NCBI RefSeq assembly: GCF_000172795.2
Contig: NZ_CP020950.1
Location: 310,001 to 374,000, forward strand
Origin: Rhizobium sp. CIAT894
GTDB taxonomy: Bacteria; Pseudomonadota; Alphaproteobacteria; Rhizobiales; Rhizobiaceae
Reading direction: 5' to 3'
Length of the DNA stretch: 64,000 nt
Part shown: positions 20,302 through 28,446 of the stretch, in pieces
How the letters are laid out: every line of letters begins with the position of its first letter
How positions within the stretch are numbered: the stretch's first letter is position 1
Program-made: the position numbers and the translations under genes
Notes under the pieces: generated by a model
The model's input: only the letters and a program-made list of their open reading frames with translations
The model's database searches: none
Told to the model about the DNA's origin: nothing

Positions 20302-21879
20302 ATGTATGCGGGCATGGAAACAACGCCGCTGGACAGTCAGGACGAGCTATCTGTATTGCGCGCGCTCGTTGCTGAACAGGCGGGGAAACTTGAGAGCCAA
20401 GAAGCCGAAGTCTGCAAGCGCGACTCCATTATCGGGCTTCTGCGCGCGCAGCTGGAGTTGCTCCGACATCGGCAGCATGGCGCTTCTTCGGAAAAGATCG
20501 ACCGGAAGATCGAGCAATTTGAACTGATGCTGGAGGAGATCGAGGCCTCCCGTGCCGAGGCTGAGATGCGCTCCGGGAAAGCTCCTTTGCCGGAGTTGGA
20601 TGACGCACTAGACAAGCCGAAGCGCAAACCATTGCCGGATGGTCTTCCAACCGAAGAGCTGGTCTATGCAGCACCCTGCAATTGTCCGACCTGTGGTGGC
20701 ACATCGTTCCTGAAGGCTGCTGACAAGATGGTCCAGGTGATGGAGCACGTGCCGGCGTCCGTAAAGATTGTCCGCCATATCGAAAAGCGCATGATCTGCA
20801 GGGACTGCGATACGACGGTGTCTGGCGAAATGCCGACCTTGCCGATCGAGCGAGGCAAGCCCGGACCGGGATTGCTCGCTCATATCATGGTCGCCAAATT
20901 CGACGATCACATCCCGCTCTACCGCCTATCCGAGATGTACGACCGGCTGGGAATAGACATCTCCCGCTCTGTCATGGCGGACTGGGTCGGCCGTGTGTCC
21001 GTTCTGCTGACGCCACTCGTCTTGCTGATCAGGGCCCATATTGCGGCGGTCGACCGAATACATACGGACGATACCCCGGTCGATGTTCTCGACCCTGGGC
21101 GAGGAAAGACCAAAACCGGCAGGGTGTGGGTCTATGTCTTCGATGGCAGCGGCTATCGAGACCCCACTCCAAGGGCCATTGCCTACTACTATAGCCCCGA
21201 CCGCAAGGGCGCGCATCCGGCCGACCATCTCGCTGCCTTCAGCGGCGTGATGCACGCGGATGGCTATGGTGGCTATAAGAAGCTCTACGGCAACCAGATC
21301 GTCGAGGCCGCCTGCATGGCGCATGTGCGCCGCAAGTTCCATGATGTGATCAAGCTGAAGCCATCCCCGATCGCTGACGAAGCGCTGTCGCGCATCGGTG
21401 CGCTCTACGATATCGAGGATCGTATCCGCGGCATGTCGGCTGACCAGCGGCGTACACTGCGCCAGCAACACGCCAGGCCCCTTCTGGCGGACCTCAAGCG
21501 CTGGATAGAAGAGACGCTTTCGGCGCTGCCACAGAAGCAGAAGCTGGCTGAAGCGATGCGATATGCCCTCTCGCGATGGACAGCGTTGAGCGTTTACATC
21601 GACGATGGCCGTGTCGAAATCGATAACAACATAGCTGAACGAGCCATGCGTCCGCTTGGAATCGGAAGAAAAAACTGGCTATTTGCCGGCTCGGATAAAG
21701 GCGGCGAGCGCATCGCCAACATCCTGACCATTATAGAAACGGCCAAACTCCATGGCCACAATCCCGAGACCTACCTCACAGACGTCCTGACCAGGATCCA
21801 GGATCACCCCAAAGATCGCTTTGAGGAACTGCTGCCGTCGCAGTGGGCGCCAGCGAAAGACCGATACGAGGCTGCGTGA
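20302..21879 (+). CDS. tnpC: IS66 transposase TnpC
   Basis: A 525-residue transposase; METTPLD at 20314 is an alternative start. The N-terminal coiled coil (about residues 15-95) is followed by a zinc-finger-like CNCPTCGG and CRDC pair, and the DDE core with HTDDTPVDVL, VMHADGYGGYKKLY and VEIDNNIAERAMRPL. The C-terminal motif GRKNWLFAGSDKGGERIA is typical. It appears intact. Confidence 0.95.
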   Translation: MYAGMETTPLDSQDELSVLRALVAEQAGKLESQEAEVCKRDSIIGLLRAQLELLRHRQHGASSEKIDRKIEQFELMLEEIEASRAEAEMRSGKAPLPELDDALDKPKRKPLPDGLPTEELVYAAPCNCPTCGGTSFLKAADKMVQVMEHVPASVKIVRHIEKRMICRDCDTTVSGEMPTLPIERGKPGPGLLAHIMVAKFDDHIPLYRLSEMYDRLGIDISRSVMADWVGRVSVLLTPLVLLIRAHIAAVDRIHTDDTPVDVLDPGRGKTKTGRVWVYVFDGSGYRDPTPRAIAYYYSPDRKGAHPADHLAAFSGVMHADGYGGYKKLYGNQIVEAACMAHVRRKFHDVIKLKPSPIADEALSRIGALYDIEDRIRGMSADQRRTLRQQHARPLLADLKRWIEETLSALPQKQKLAEAMRYALSRWTALSVYIDDGRVEIDNNIAERAMRPLGIGRKNWLFAGSDKGGERIANILTIIETAKLHGHNPETYLTDVLTRIQDHPKDRFEELLPSQWAPAKDRYEAA

Positions 21880-22184
21880 TGGCACGCTCGAGGTTCATCT
21901 ATACGCTGAAAGAAGTCGCCGGCATGATCGGCGAGAACCTCGAATTAATCGAGGAGGTGACCGCCAACTCGGACAATATCGCCGAGGGCGAATTGATATA
22001 TGTCCGCGATGGCAGTGAAGATGGCACAAAAGGCCTGACCGAAAATGGAATTGACGACCTTCGAGATCTCTTGGCCGACATACGGACGTGGGATGGTGGA
22101 ATCCGCCAGTTCCTTGTCGATGAACAATGCGATCCCGAAATGATCGAGCGCATCATGGCCGATGAGCTAAGCCGCAAGTTCTAA
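21879..22184 (+). CDS. small protein encoded at the end of IS66
   Basis: A 101-residue protein whose ATG overlaps the tnpC stop (TGATG). It is acidic, with [17 protein letters not shown] at the N-terminus and long helices. Similar fourth genes occur in some rhizobial IS66 elements; the function is not known. Its place inside the terminal repeats marks it as element cargo. Confidence 0.7.
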   Translation: MARSRFIYTLKEVAGMIGENLELIEEVTANSDNIAEGELIYVRDGSEDGTKGLTENGIDDLRDLLADIRTWDGGIRQFLVDEQCDPEMIERIMADELSRKF

Positions 22185-22228
22185 AACGCGCCTCGTAGAC
22201 CGCAAAAATGCATTCGCCGGACGCTCAC

Positions 22229-22684
22229 GCACAGCCGGGATACCTGGCTTTTGGAGATGCCGCTCATGCCCATGGCCTTGACGAGGTCATCGACGGATCG
22301 GGTCGAAACGCCTTGGATATTGGCTTCTTCGATGACCGCCGTCAGGGCCTTCTCGGCCATCCGGCGTTGTTCGAGAAAGCTCGGGAAATAGCTGCCTGTG
22401 CGAAGCTTGGGAATGCGCAGCTCGACGGTGCCCGCCCGTGTCTCCCAATCCCGGTCGCGAAAGCCGTTACGCTGGGCCAGTCGGAAGCCATTCTTCTCGC
22501 CATAGCCCGCGCCGGTCTTCGTGCCGACCTCCAGCGCCATCAGCTTCTCGGCAGCAAAGCCGATCATCTCGCGCAGCAAATCGGCATCGGCGCTCTTCTC
22601 AACGAGTGAGCGCAGGTTCATCATGTCGTCGGTCATCGGTGGTGTCAGGTTGGCTTTAAGCAACCCGACCCTACCGGAAATCAC
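22229..22684 (-). pseudogene. IS256 transposase, N-terminal part
   Basis: About 150 residues of a mutator-type transposase N-terminus: [39 protein letters not shown], then [17 protein letters not shown] and [20 protein letters not shown]. The frame breaks at SRLC where the IS66 element is inserted and then picks up a short tail from that element. Confidence 0.9.
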
Positions 22685-22827
22685 CGATGGCTATGAAATC
22701 CAGCTACACCACTCCATTGGACACGATCAAGAAGCGGAGCATATATATGCTGAACGGAGCGCCTAAAGGCGGAATAAATTACCCTAGCTCAGACCGAGTA
22801 TGCGCCTGAACCCATCTCTTTATCGAT

Positions 22828-23172
22828 ATGTGGGATGCAGAAAATACGGGAAATGCTGAAGCGATTGAGGCGGCGGTAGCGCAAGCCGTTCATGACTGCC
22901 GCGCAACGATGTTGGAATCGAGTTATAGAAAATATAGCGAAGATGGGGGCGTCACGGGTTTCGCAATTCTCGCTGAATCGCACATTTGCGTAAATACCTG
23001 GCACGAAGAACGCATGGTCGCGATAGACGTATTTTTTTGTGGTTCGCTAGACCCGTACGCGAGTATCACCGCGTTGCGCGACGTATTTCGTCCATCCCGG
23101 ATCGATATTAGCGAGCACAAGCGTCTTCTTGGAACAAGAATAACGCATCCAAATATTGTGGAAGCGCTTTAA
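22828..23172 (+). CDS. S-adenosylmethionine decarboxylase-family protein
   Basis: 114 residues resembling the short prokaryotic (SpeH) class of pyruvoyl decarboxylases. The self-cleavage motif is in [11 protein letters not shown] (Ser51 would become the pyruvoyl group), and FFCG carries the conserved Cys71, 20 residues later, as in the family. The second His of the usual ESHLTIHT motif is Asn56 here, at the place of a catalytic His. In-frame HLFID codons precede the ATG but a stop blocks extension, so the N-terminus is about nine residues short. The gene follows the IS256 element and may have been in one operon with the radical SAM gene. Confidence 0.7.
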   Translation: MWDAENTGNAEAIEAAVAQAVHDCRATMLESSYRKYSEDGGVTGFAILAESHICVNTWHEERMVAIDVFFCGSLDPYASITALRDVFRPSRIDISEHKRLLGTRITHPNIVEAL

Positions 23173-23203
23173 CCGAAAGTATTCTCCGAAATCGAGGCGG
23201 AAC

Positions 23204-23345
23204 ATGTCTAGACAAATCGTTTTCGTGCGCGAAAAATACTCTTCTGAATTCCGCACTATGATCGTGCCGAATGAAGTGCGGTACTACACAGAGAAGGGCT
23301 TTGAGGTATTCGTCGAGCTTGGTATCGGCGAAAAAATTGGCTTTG
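23204..23345 (+). pseudogene. alanine dehydrogenase/transhydrogenase N-terminal fragment
   Basis: From ATG 23204 the frame encodes MSRQIVFVREKYSSEF, IVPNEVRYYTEKGFEVFVE and GIGEKIGF. This is the start of the AlaDH/PNT N-terminal domain found in alanine dehydrogenase, transhydrogenase PntA and saccharopine-type dehydrogenases. It lies 31 bp after the AdoMetDC-like gene. The homology stops where an IS630 fragment begins, so the enzyme is lost. Confidence 0.6.
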
Positions 23346-23471
23346 CGGAACCAGCCGGATGTCCTAAAGCGCCGGCGTGTCTGGTTCGACGGCCAACTGA
23401 ATCTCGATCCAGAACAGCTGATCTTCATCGACGAAAGTGTGCTGCAGAGGCACGGAAGGAGTTCAGTATGA
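23345..23471 (+). pseudogene. IS630-family transposase fragment
   Basis: In a second frame the DNA encodes NQPDVLKRRRVWFDGQLNL and PEQLIFIDES, the segment of IS630 transposases carrying the first catalytic Asp of the second domain. Only about 35 residues remain. Confidence 0.65.
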
Positions 23472-23489
23472 GCTAACCCCGTAACGTGA

Positions 23490-23939
23490 AGCTGCGTGAA
23501 TGATGGAGGATGGCCCTCCGGGATCGGCTTTCAGGAGCGGGTCTCAAACCAGTCCGAACTGCTGCGATAAAGAGCCGTGGTGGCTGGGGCTTACTTTCCG
23601 CCGCCGGTGCGCGTCGTCTCCATTCCAAAGAAGACCGGAGGCGAAAGGGTTTTGGGTGTGCCGACGGTCAGTGATCGGATCGCGCAGATGGTGGTCAAGC
23701 AGATGATTGAGCCGGATTTAGAGCCGCTCTTCTTGCCAGACTCCTATGGCTACAGGCCGATGAAGTCGGCTTTGGATGCCGTTGGGGTAACGCGTCAGCG
23801 GTGCTGGAAGTACGATTGGGTTCTGGAATTCGACATCAAAGGGCTGTTCGACAATCTTCCGCATGATCTCTTTCATCGAAACCCCATTTTGTCGTCGAAC
23901 GCTCGTTGCGTGATCGCCCTTGATGAGAAACCCTTTTAG
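23490..23939 (+). pseudogene. group II intron reverse transcriptase fragment
   Basis: Encodes the front part of the RT domain: YFPPPVRVVSIPKKTGG, LGVPTVSDRIAQMVVKQ, EPLFLPDSYGYRPMKSALDA and LEFDIKGLFDNLPHDL. The catalytic YADD region, maturase domain and intron RNA ends are missing. A relic of a bacterial group II intron. Confidence 0.8.
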
Positions 23940-24010
23940 CCAGTTCCAACGCCGCGGCCGGACATGGGGCAACCATTGCCCGATTGACCCCAGTCTCCAA
24001 CTTAAGTGGC

Positions 24011-24424
24011 TCAGCTCTCTTCAATGAGGCCACAGCTAGCAAGGGCAGAGACGAAATCGTGAACGTCGCATTTGGTGACGTCATACCGTTCTGATTTAAG
24101 CTCGCTCAGTATCCTTGGTAGTGTATGCTCGCCGTCCAGTTTCGAAACCAAACCGGCGACCCAAGGCGGAGGAGATTGGATGATCTTTCTTGATTTCTGG
24201 GATTCCTTCCCGATCCAGATACTCCCGTCGTCGGCTACAAACACCTGATGAGAACGCTTTAATAACGGCTTAAAGTAGTGCACGAGCGACATCACTCGGT
24301 ACGAGGGGCGACATCGCACCTGAATTTGCAGCCGGGACAGACACACGTCGCACTTGTTGCAGTTTGACGTCTTCTTCGCCAATGGCAGACCGCGGTGGAC
24401 GGTCCGAAACATAACGCCGTTCAT
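24011..24424 (-). CDS. small protein with a possible RiPP leader-binding-like domain
   Basis: 137 residues from ATG 24424, which has a strong GAGGAGG site. The N-terminal third is basic and has CNKCDVC. The rest (from FKPLLKRSHQVFVADDGSIW to LASCGLIEES) looks like the winged-helix N-terminal domain of TOMM/bacteriocin ThiF-like and YcaO partner proteins, including a DGEHTLPRILSEL helix. This is resemblance by eye only. The protein is much shorter than full ThiF-like partners, so it is either a stand-alone domain or a truncated gene; a group II intron relic follows. The function is not established. Confidence 0.5.
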   Translation of the reverse strand: MNGVMFRTVHRGLPLAKKTSNCNKCDVCLSRLQIQVRCRPSYRVMSLVHYFKPLLKRSHQVFVADDGSIWIGKESQKSRKIIQSPPPWVAGLVSKLDGEHTLPRILSELKSERYDVTKCDVHDFVSALASCGLIEES

Positions 24425-24748
24425 GCTCTTTTCCTCCTCTTCGAGCCTTTCATTTGGCCCAACCCATCGCTGGCGATTTTCCAGCTTGTCAAGAAGTATA
24501 AGGCGGCTTCGGGAGGCCCATACGGTCGTATGAAGCCCCACTTCACCATTACGGTCGACTCGGCGCCCATTGCTGATAAACAAAACTCAATCTCTCGGCA
24601 TGTGGTAGATCCAAAAATCGTGCCAGCTGCAAAAAGAGCCTAGGAAAAGTTTTCCTATTTGCTCGGAGCCTAAATGCAACTGCATCAACAGCGCCCGAAC
24701 AATATCGCGTCGCGTTTCAACAAATCGGCAGCGCCGCATGCGCGCCAA

Positions 24749-25203
24749 TCAACCGCAGACGAGGGAGAAAACTCCGAGCAGCTCCGGCAGTGTTCTGGTA
24801 AGCGCGTCGCCGTTTTCCGCAAAGCGGCGCACAACGGCAGCGCCTATGCAGTCCGCCCCGCCATGACAAGCGCAATTCGCGCGGTGGAGTGCTCGGCAGG
24901 AGGGAAGAGTTCGGCTCGTGGCGTCCCGGGCATGCCGGGTGCGCCTACCCCGGTTATTAAACGATCTCCAGCCACCGTCGACGGTCACCACAGACGCTTG
25001 CGCGCTGGCGAGAAAGCGCACCGCTCGGGCAATTTCGTCTGGACGCGCCACGCGACCCATTGGCACCCGGCTGCGCACCGCGGTGAGGTCTATCTTGCCC
25101 GCGCGTTCAAGTTCCGAAACCATCGGCATGCGCACGTAAAAGTACCCTGACCAACGTTGACGATCTCGAGGCTGAATCCTGATCGATCAAGTCTCACTTT
25201 CAT
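24749..25203 (-). pseudogene. remnant of a two-domain short-chain dehydrogenase
   Basis: ATG 25203 opens [20 protein letters not shown] and then the frame is lost. A second frame reads MVSELERAGKIDLTAVRSR and GRVARPDEIARAVRFLASA, the C-terminal end of an SDR domain, with DGGW. Further on, GGADCIGAAVVRRFAENGD matches the nucleotide-binding start of a second SDR domain. The order (C-terminal end, then N-terminal start) fits a tandem SDR like NGR234 y4vI with large internal deletions. It overlaps the 3' end of the SnoaL-like gene. Confidence 0.6.
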
Positions 25204-25714
25204 CCTCTTGAAGGAATGCAGTCTTCCTAAATGCGTAGACGGGGTCATCGGGACATGATGCTCCGATCGGCTGCCGGTGGCCGAACTGCTCAGTCTCGGA
25301 TGCCGCGGCCAAGATCTGCTCCTCGACTAGATCATAGACCACCGTCCGTTCGGCAATTCTCCAATCCCCTCCCTTTTTCAGGAACAGATCGCAATAGCGG
25401 CCGCAGATCAGGGCCTGACTTAGCGTTCCGGCCTTGTCCGGTGCGCGTTGCAGTGCGGCGAAGTAACTTTCGACGGCGGCTTTTTCCGGGCTGCTGAACT
25501 CAATCAGAATGTTCGTGATTTGATGGATGTTGCGCGGTCCCGTCTTGAAGACACCAAGGGCGAACTCGATGAAGCCCTCGGCCGAACCGGAATAGGTCCC
25601 GTGATTGTCACGTGCATCGGGCCAGTAGGAACTGCGCAGCGCCCTTTCATCGGCGCGGTCTATCCTGCGGCAACACCGATAGAGGCAGTCGCGGAGCGCC
25701 TCGCGGTCGAGCAA
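25187..25714 (-). CDS. SnoaL-like (NTF2-fold) protein
   Basis: A 175-residue protein with the SnoaL/NTF2-like alpha+beta fold pattern ([21 protein letters not shown], then [24 protein letters not shown]). Members act as small hydratases, isomerases or dioxygenase beta-like subunits. It lies between the P450/ferredoxin pair and the SDR remnant on the same strand, suggesting a shared catabolic or biosynthetic pathway for a hydrophobic or aromatic compound. Confidence 0.7.
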   Translation of the reverse strand: MLDREALRDCLYRCCRRIDRADERALRSSYWPDARDNHGTYSGSAEGFIEFALGVFKTGPRNIHQITNILIEFSSPEKAAVESYFAALQRAPDKAGTLSQALICGRYCDLFLKKGGDWRIAERTVVYDLVEEQILAAASETEQFGHRQPIGASCPDDPVYAFRKTAFLQEDESET

Positions 25715-25943
25715 TTCGGTAATTTTTTTTGTGTTTCATCGCTTGTCGCACATCTGATATCGGGGCGCTTACCCATCCAGTGACGCACCCAGCTTTCAAC
25801 TGCTCGGCTGACGTAAGGAAAAACCCTCCCTCTGCTTAGGCATGCATGTAAACAACTGCCGTTAGAAGTAGACACCAATGGGAGAGCTGCGGGTAAGGTG
25901 TTTGGACAGCGACGGCGCCGTCATGCACCAGTTGCGTTGCGTT

Positions 25944-26198
25944 TCAACCCCCACAATGTTGGTTGAACAAAAGGCGATCGAGCAACGCATCCGAAACGCA
26001 ATCTATCTCCAGCGCACGTTCAGGGCAGGATCGAGCGCCTCGCGACGCGAAAAGTTCGTCCCTCTCCTCGACATCGATTGCACCGGGCAGTATGTATCCC
26101 TCGTCGTCAAGATTGAATATTTCGGGCGCTTGGGCCCAGCATCTTGCATGACCTTGGCATTTGGAAGTGTGCACTATGACGCGCATACGGTACTCCAT
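25944..26198 (-). CDS. P450-associated 3Fe-4S type ferredoxin
   Basis: 84 residues. ATG 26198 follows AGGAAAGAC, 20 bp after the P450 stop. Cysteines in SKCQGHARCWAQAPEIF and SCPERALEI give the three-cysteine pattern of ferredoxins that deliver electrons to bacterial cytochromes P450. Its operon position just after the P450 supports that pairing. Confidence 0.85.
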   Translation of the reverse strand: MEYRMRVIVHTSKCQGHARCWAQAPEIFNLDDEGYILPGAIDVEERDELFASRGARSCPERALEIDCVSDALLDRLLFNQHCGG

Positions 26199-26218
26199 GT
26201 CTTTCCTCCTCTCAATTA

Positions 26219-27436
26219 TCAGGACCAGTCCAGGATCAGATTCTCCATTCCAAACACGTGGCCCCCATAGGTGATGGGCGCCGTACCATCCTTGATACGG
26301 AAGTCAGGGATGCGCGACAGCCACTCCTCCAGGCCGATGACGATCTCTCTCCGGGCAAGGTGTGATCCAAGACAGCGATGGGGACCGTACGCAAAAGCGG
26401 TGTGGCGATTGTCTTCTCGTGCCAAATCGATCGTGTTCGGATTTTCGAATTCCACCGGATCACGATTGGCAATCATCGTGGCGCAGGAAATGTAGTCCCC
26501 CTTACGGATCGGCGCGCCTTCGAAATTGATATCTTTCGTCGCCACACGGATCATCTGCACGGTCGAATAGGCGCGAAGCAGTTCTTCGGCTGCGAGCACA
26601 ATTCGATCCGGTTTGCTCCGCAGCAATTCCTGTTCTGTCGGATTGCGCGCGAGATAGGCCAGGTCAAAGCAGATCGCCGTTGCCACAGTGTCCAGTCCCG
26701 CGACGAATAGAAGCACGCCTATTCCATGGATTTCCTGGTCTCTCAGCAGGCGGCCGTCGACCTTTGCCTGCACGACGAAGGTCATGAAATCGTCGGCCGA
26801 TTCTTTGCGGCGCATCGCTGCAAGTTCATCGATGAACGCCAAAATTGTTCGGGCGGCTGCGGTTCGTCTGATGCCGTCGCCGTCGAGCAGGTCCTTCCCC
26901 CAGCCCACGAATGTATTGAGGCGCTCATCGGATAAGCCGAGCAAACGGAGGAAGATACTAACCGCAAAAGGAAAGGCGAAGTCCGTCAAGATGTCGCAGC
27001 TTGTGCTCGACGCGGAAATCTTGGAAATAAACGCAATCGCCCGATCACGGACCGCCGGTTCAAGCTCCATTATCCGCCTGGGCGAAAGCAGCGGATTGAG
27101 AAGTGAGCGAAACACGCTGTGAGCCGGGGGGTCGAGTTCAAGCGGGATTAGCGGCCAGTTTTCGCCAAGCGCCGAGGCGAAAAGGCTCCGATGGCTGGAA
27201 AAGGTTCCGGTGTCCTGCAGCAATTTGCGTTGGTCCTGAGCGCGAACGATGACCCAGGTACCTCGGCCATCGCGCGTATTGCAGAGAGAATAAAAGATTC
27301 TCGGTCCATTATGGAGGCAAGCGACAGCTGCGTGCGGATCCCCGTTTGGCATGCGCTCCATGCCCGGCGACGTGAACAGGCTGAAGTCCTTCACCATTTC
27401 GGGAGGGACATGTTCTGGAACCCTAATGGTAGCCAC
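26219..27436 (-). CDS. cytochrome P450 (CYP127/y4vG-like)
   Basis: About 405 residues if GTG 27436 is the start (VATIRVPEHVPPEM); the frame extends upstream but that part shows no P450 similarity. The I-helix oxygen-activation motif is LLFVAGLDTVATA, the K-helix ExxR is in AEELLRAY, and the heme-ligand loop is FAYGPHRCLGSHLARRE. Soluble bacterial class using the ferredoxin encoded next. The gene order P450-ferredoxin-SnoaL-SDR resembles the y4vG region of NGR234, from which the CYP127 suggestion comes. Substrate unknown. Confidence 0.88.
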   Translation of the reverse strand: MATIRVPEHVPPEMVKDFSLFTSPGMERMPNGDPHAAVACLHNGPRIFYSLCNTRDGRGTWVIVRAQDQRKLLQDTGTFSSHRSLFASALGENWPLIPLELDPPAHSVFRSLLNPLLSPRRIMELEPAVRDRAIAFISKISASSTSCDILTDFAFPFAVSIFLRLLGLSDERLNTFVGWGKDLLDGDGIRRTAAARTILAFIDELAAMRRKESADDFMTFVVQAKVDGRLLRDQEIHGIGVLLFVAGLDTVATAICFDLAYLARNPTEQELLRSKPDRIVLAAEELLRAYSTVQMIRVATKDINFEGAPIRKGDYISCATMIANRDPVEFENPNTIDLAREDNRHTAFAYGPHRCLGSHLARREIVIGLEEWLSRIPDFRIKDGTAPITYGGHVFGMENLILDWS

Positions 27437-28340
27437 TGCTTTTCGCCTGTCATCAAAGCCCCTTCGCCGAGAACGAATTCCCCTCGGAGAGGGAACGAGC
27501 AAAATCGTTGAGCGCCAGATTTCCAATCTCAGCAGCGCGAGGCGCCAATGACATGCGATGCAGCGATCAGATCGCCGTGCGGCTCGAAATCCACGCTGCT
27601 TTGTTGGCCGAAGTCGAAATTTCTTGGATGCCTCGCCCGCCCTTCCGGTCGACATCGGATTTTCACGGGTTCCTCTCTTCCGGTAAATGCGTTCTGAGCA
27701 CAGATGCATATTGATTTCCTCCGCTCCATGGCGGTCACCAAAGAAATGAGTACCGGCCGACAGTCCTTGCCGCCCCGCAAGAAGAACTTCCAAAGTTCAT
27801 GCCAACTTGATTGATTTGGCCGGAAAGAAATTTTTCAATTGCCTTTCAGCGCTTTGGCTCGAGGCAGAACAAAGATTGGCTGATCAGGGCCGTGTCGCGT
27901 ATCTAACAAAACCCGACATCAGGTGCCGGATGCCATCTATTCAGGTGCGACTTTTTCCAGCCACCACAGCCGGGGGCCAGAGACAGCGCGACGAGTAACG
28001 AATGTCCTGATGTACTGCGATGCAGTGGGATAGCTTGAGGGTGGGTAGCTTTGAATTGTGGCATCGAGCTAGCGGTCGAATTCCGGGAACAGCTCGAAGC
28101 GTGCAACTCCTTTGTCCTGAATGTCAGTTCTACCAGCCCGACGACACCACCCTAAGAGTCATCGCGGCGGCAATCTGCCGATTGGGTGTTGCCTGACAGC
28201 AATGGATATGGTGGCCTGCCGTCCGCCGAGACGGAAGGCGATGGCCGCAGAAAGCCCGCTCAAGCGGCGGGCCGAAAATGCCGTCCGAAACAAATCCACA
28301 AACTGCCCTGCTGGCACGGCAAGAGCGTGGGTACGAAGAT
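27437..28340. other. 900-bp stretch without a supported gene
   Basis: Divergent intergenic region between the P450 operon and fnrN. Short frames occur on both strands, but none shows a domain or a good ribosome site. Apart from the anaerobox at its right edge no regulatory element was recognised. Confidence 0.5.
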
Positions 28341-28354
28341 TTGATCTGGATCAA
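28341..28354. promoter_or_regulatory. anaerobox (FNR/FixK site) upstream of fnrN
   Basis: Perfect TTGAT-N4-ATCAA palindrome (TTGATCTGGATCAA), about 95 bp before the fnrN start. Rhizobial fnrN genes are known to be autoregulated through such boxes. Confidence 0.88.
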
Positions 28355-28446
28355 ATCGCAATCCCGATGAAATTGATAGCCATCAAAGACGCGCTGGAAG
28401 AAATAGGGATAGCCGAAGTCGCAACGGCCGCGTAGTCGTCTCGGGC

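Larger units (their letters stand above)
19422..22228 (+). mobile_element. complete IS66-family element (2.8 kb)
   Basis: 2,807 bp between inverted repeats GTGAGCGTCCGGYGA (19422 onward; complement ending at 22228), which resembles the IS66 consensus GTAAGCG. It carries tnpA, tnpB, tnpC and a fourth small gene in one direction with overlapping stops and starts. The perfect 8-bp target duplication and intact frames suggest a recent insertion. Confidence 0.93.
18576..22712 (-). mobile_element. IS256-family element split by an IS66 element
   Basis: The ends carry an 11-bp inverted repeat GTGGTGTAGCT (18576-18586; complement at 22702-22712). Without the inner IS66 element and one target copy the element is about 1.32 kb, the normal IS256 size. 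Its transposase is on the minus strand in two pieces. The flanks show no adjacent direct repeat, although a similar CAAGAAGCGGA motif lies about 20 bp out on both sides. Confidence 0.85.

Noticed and set aside
18560..22760. CAAGAAGCGGA motif on both outer flanks of the IS256 element
   Set aside because: Considered as a target duplication, but the copies are not adjacent to the inverted repeats and differ; more likely chance or an older duplication.
22995..23015. TGGCACG-like word inside the AdoMetDC-like gene
   Set aside because: No matching -12 element at the right spacing and it lies in coding sequence.
24610..24625. Minus-strand TGGCACG-N4-TTGGA upstream of the leader-binding-like gene
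   Set aside because: The -12 element lacks the GC dinucleotide and no TGT-N10-ACA box lies upstream, so it is too weak to call a sigma54 promoter.
28306..28322. TGGCACGGC word upstream of fnrN
   Set aside because: No TTGC at the -12 distance; the anaerobox is the better explanation for control of fnrN.
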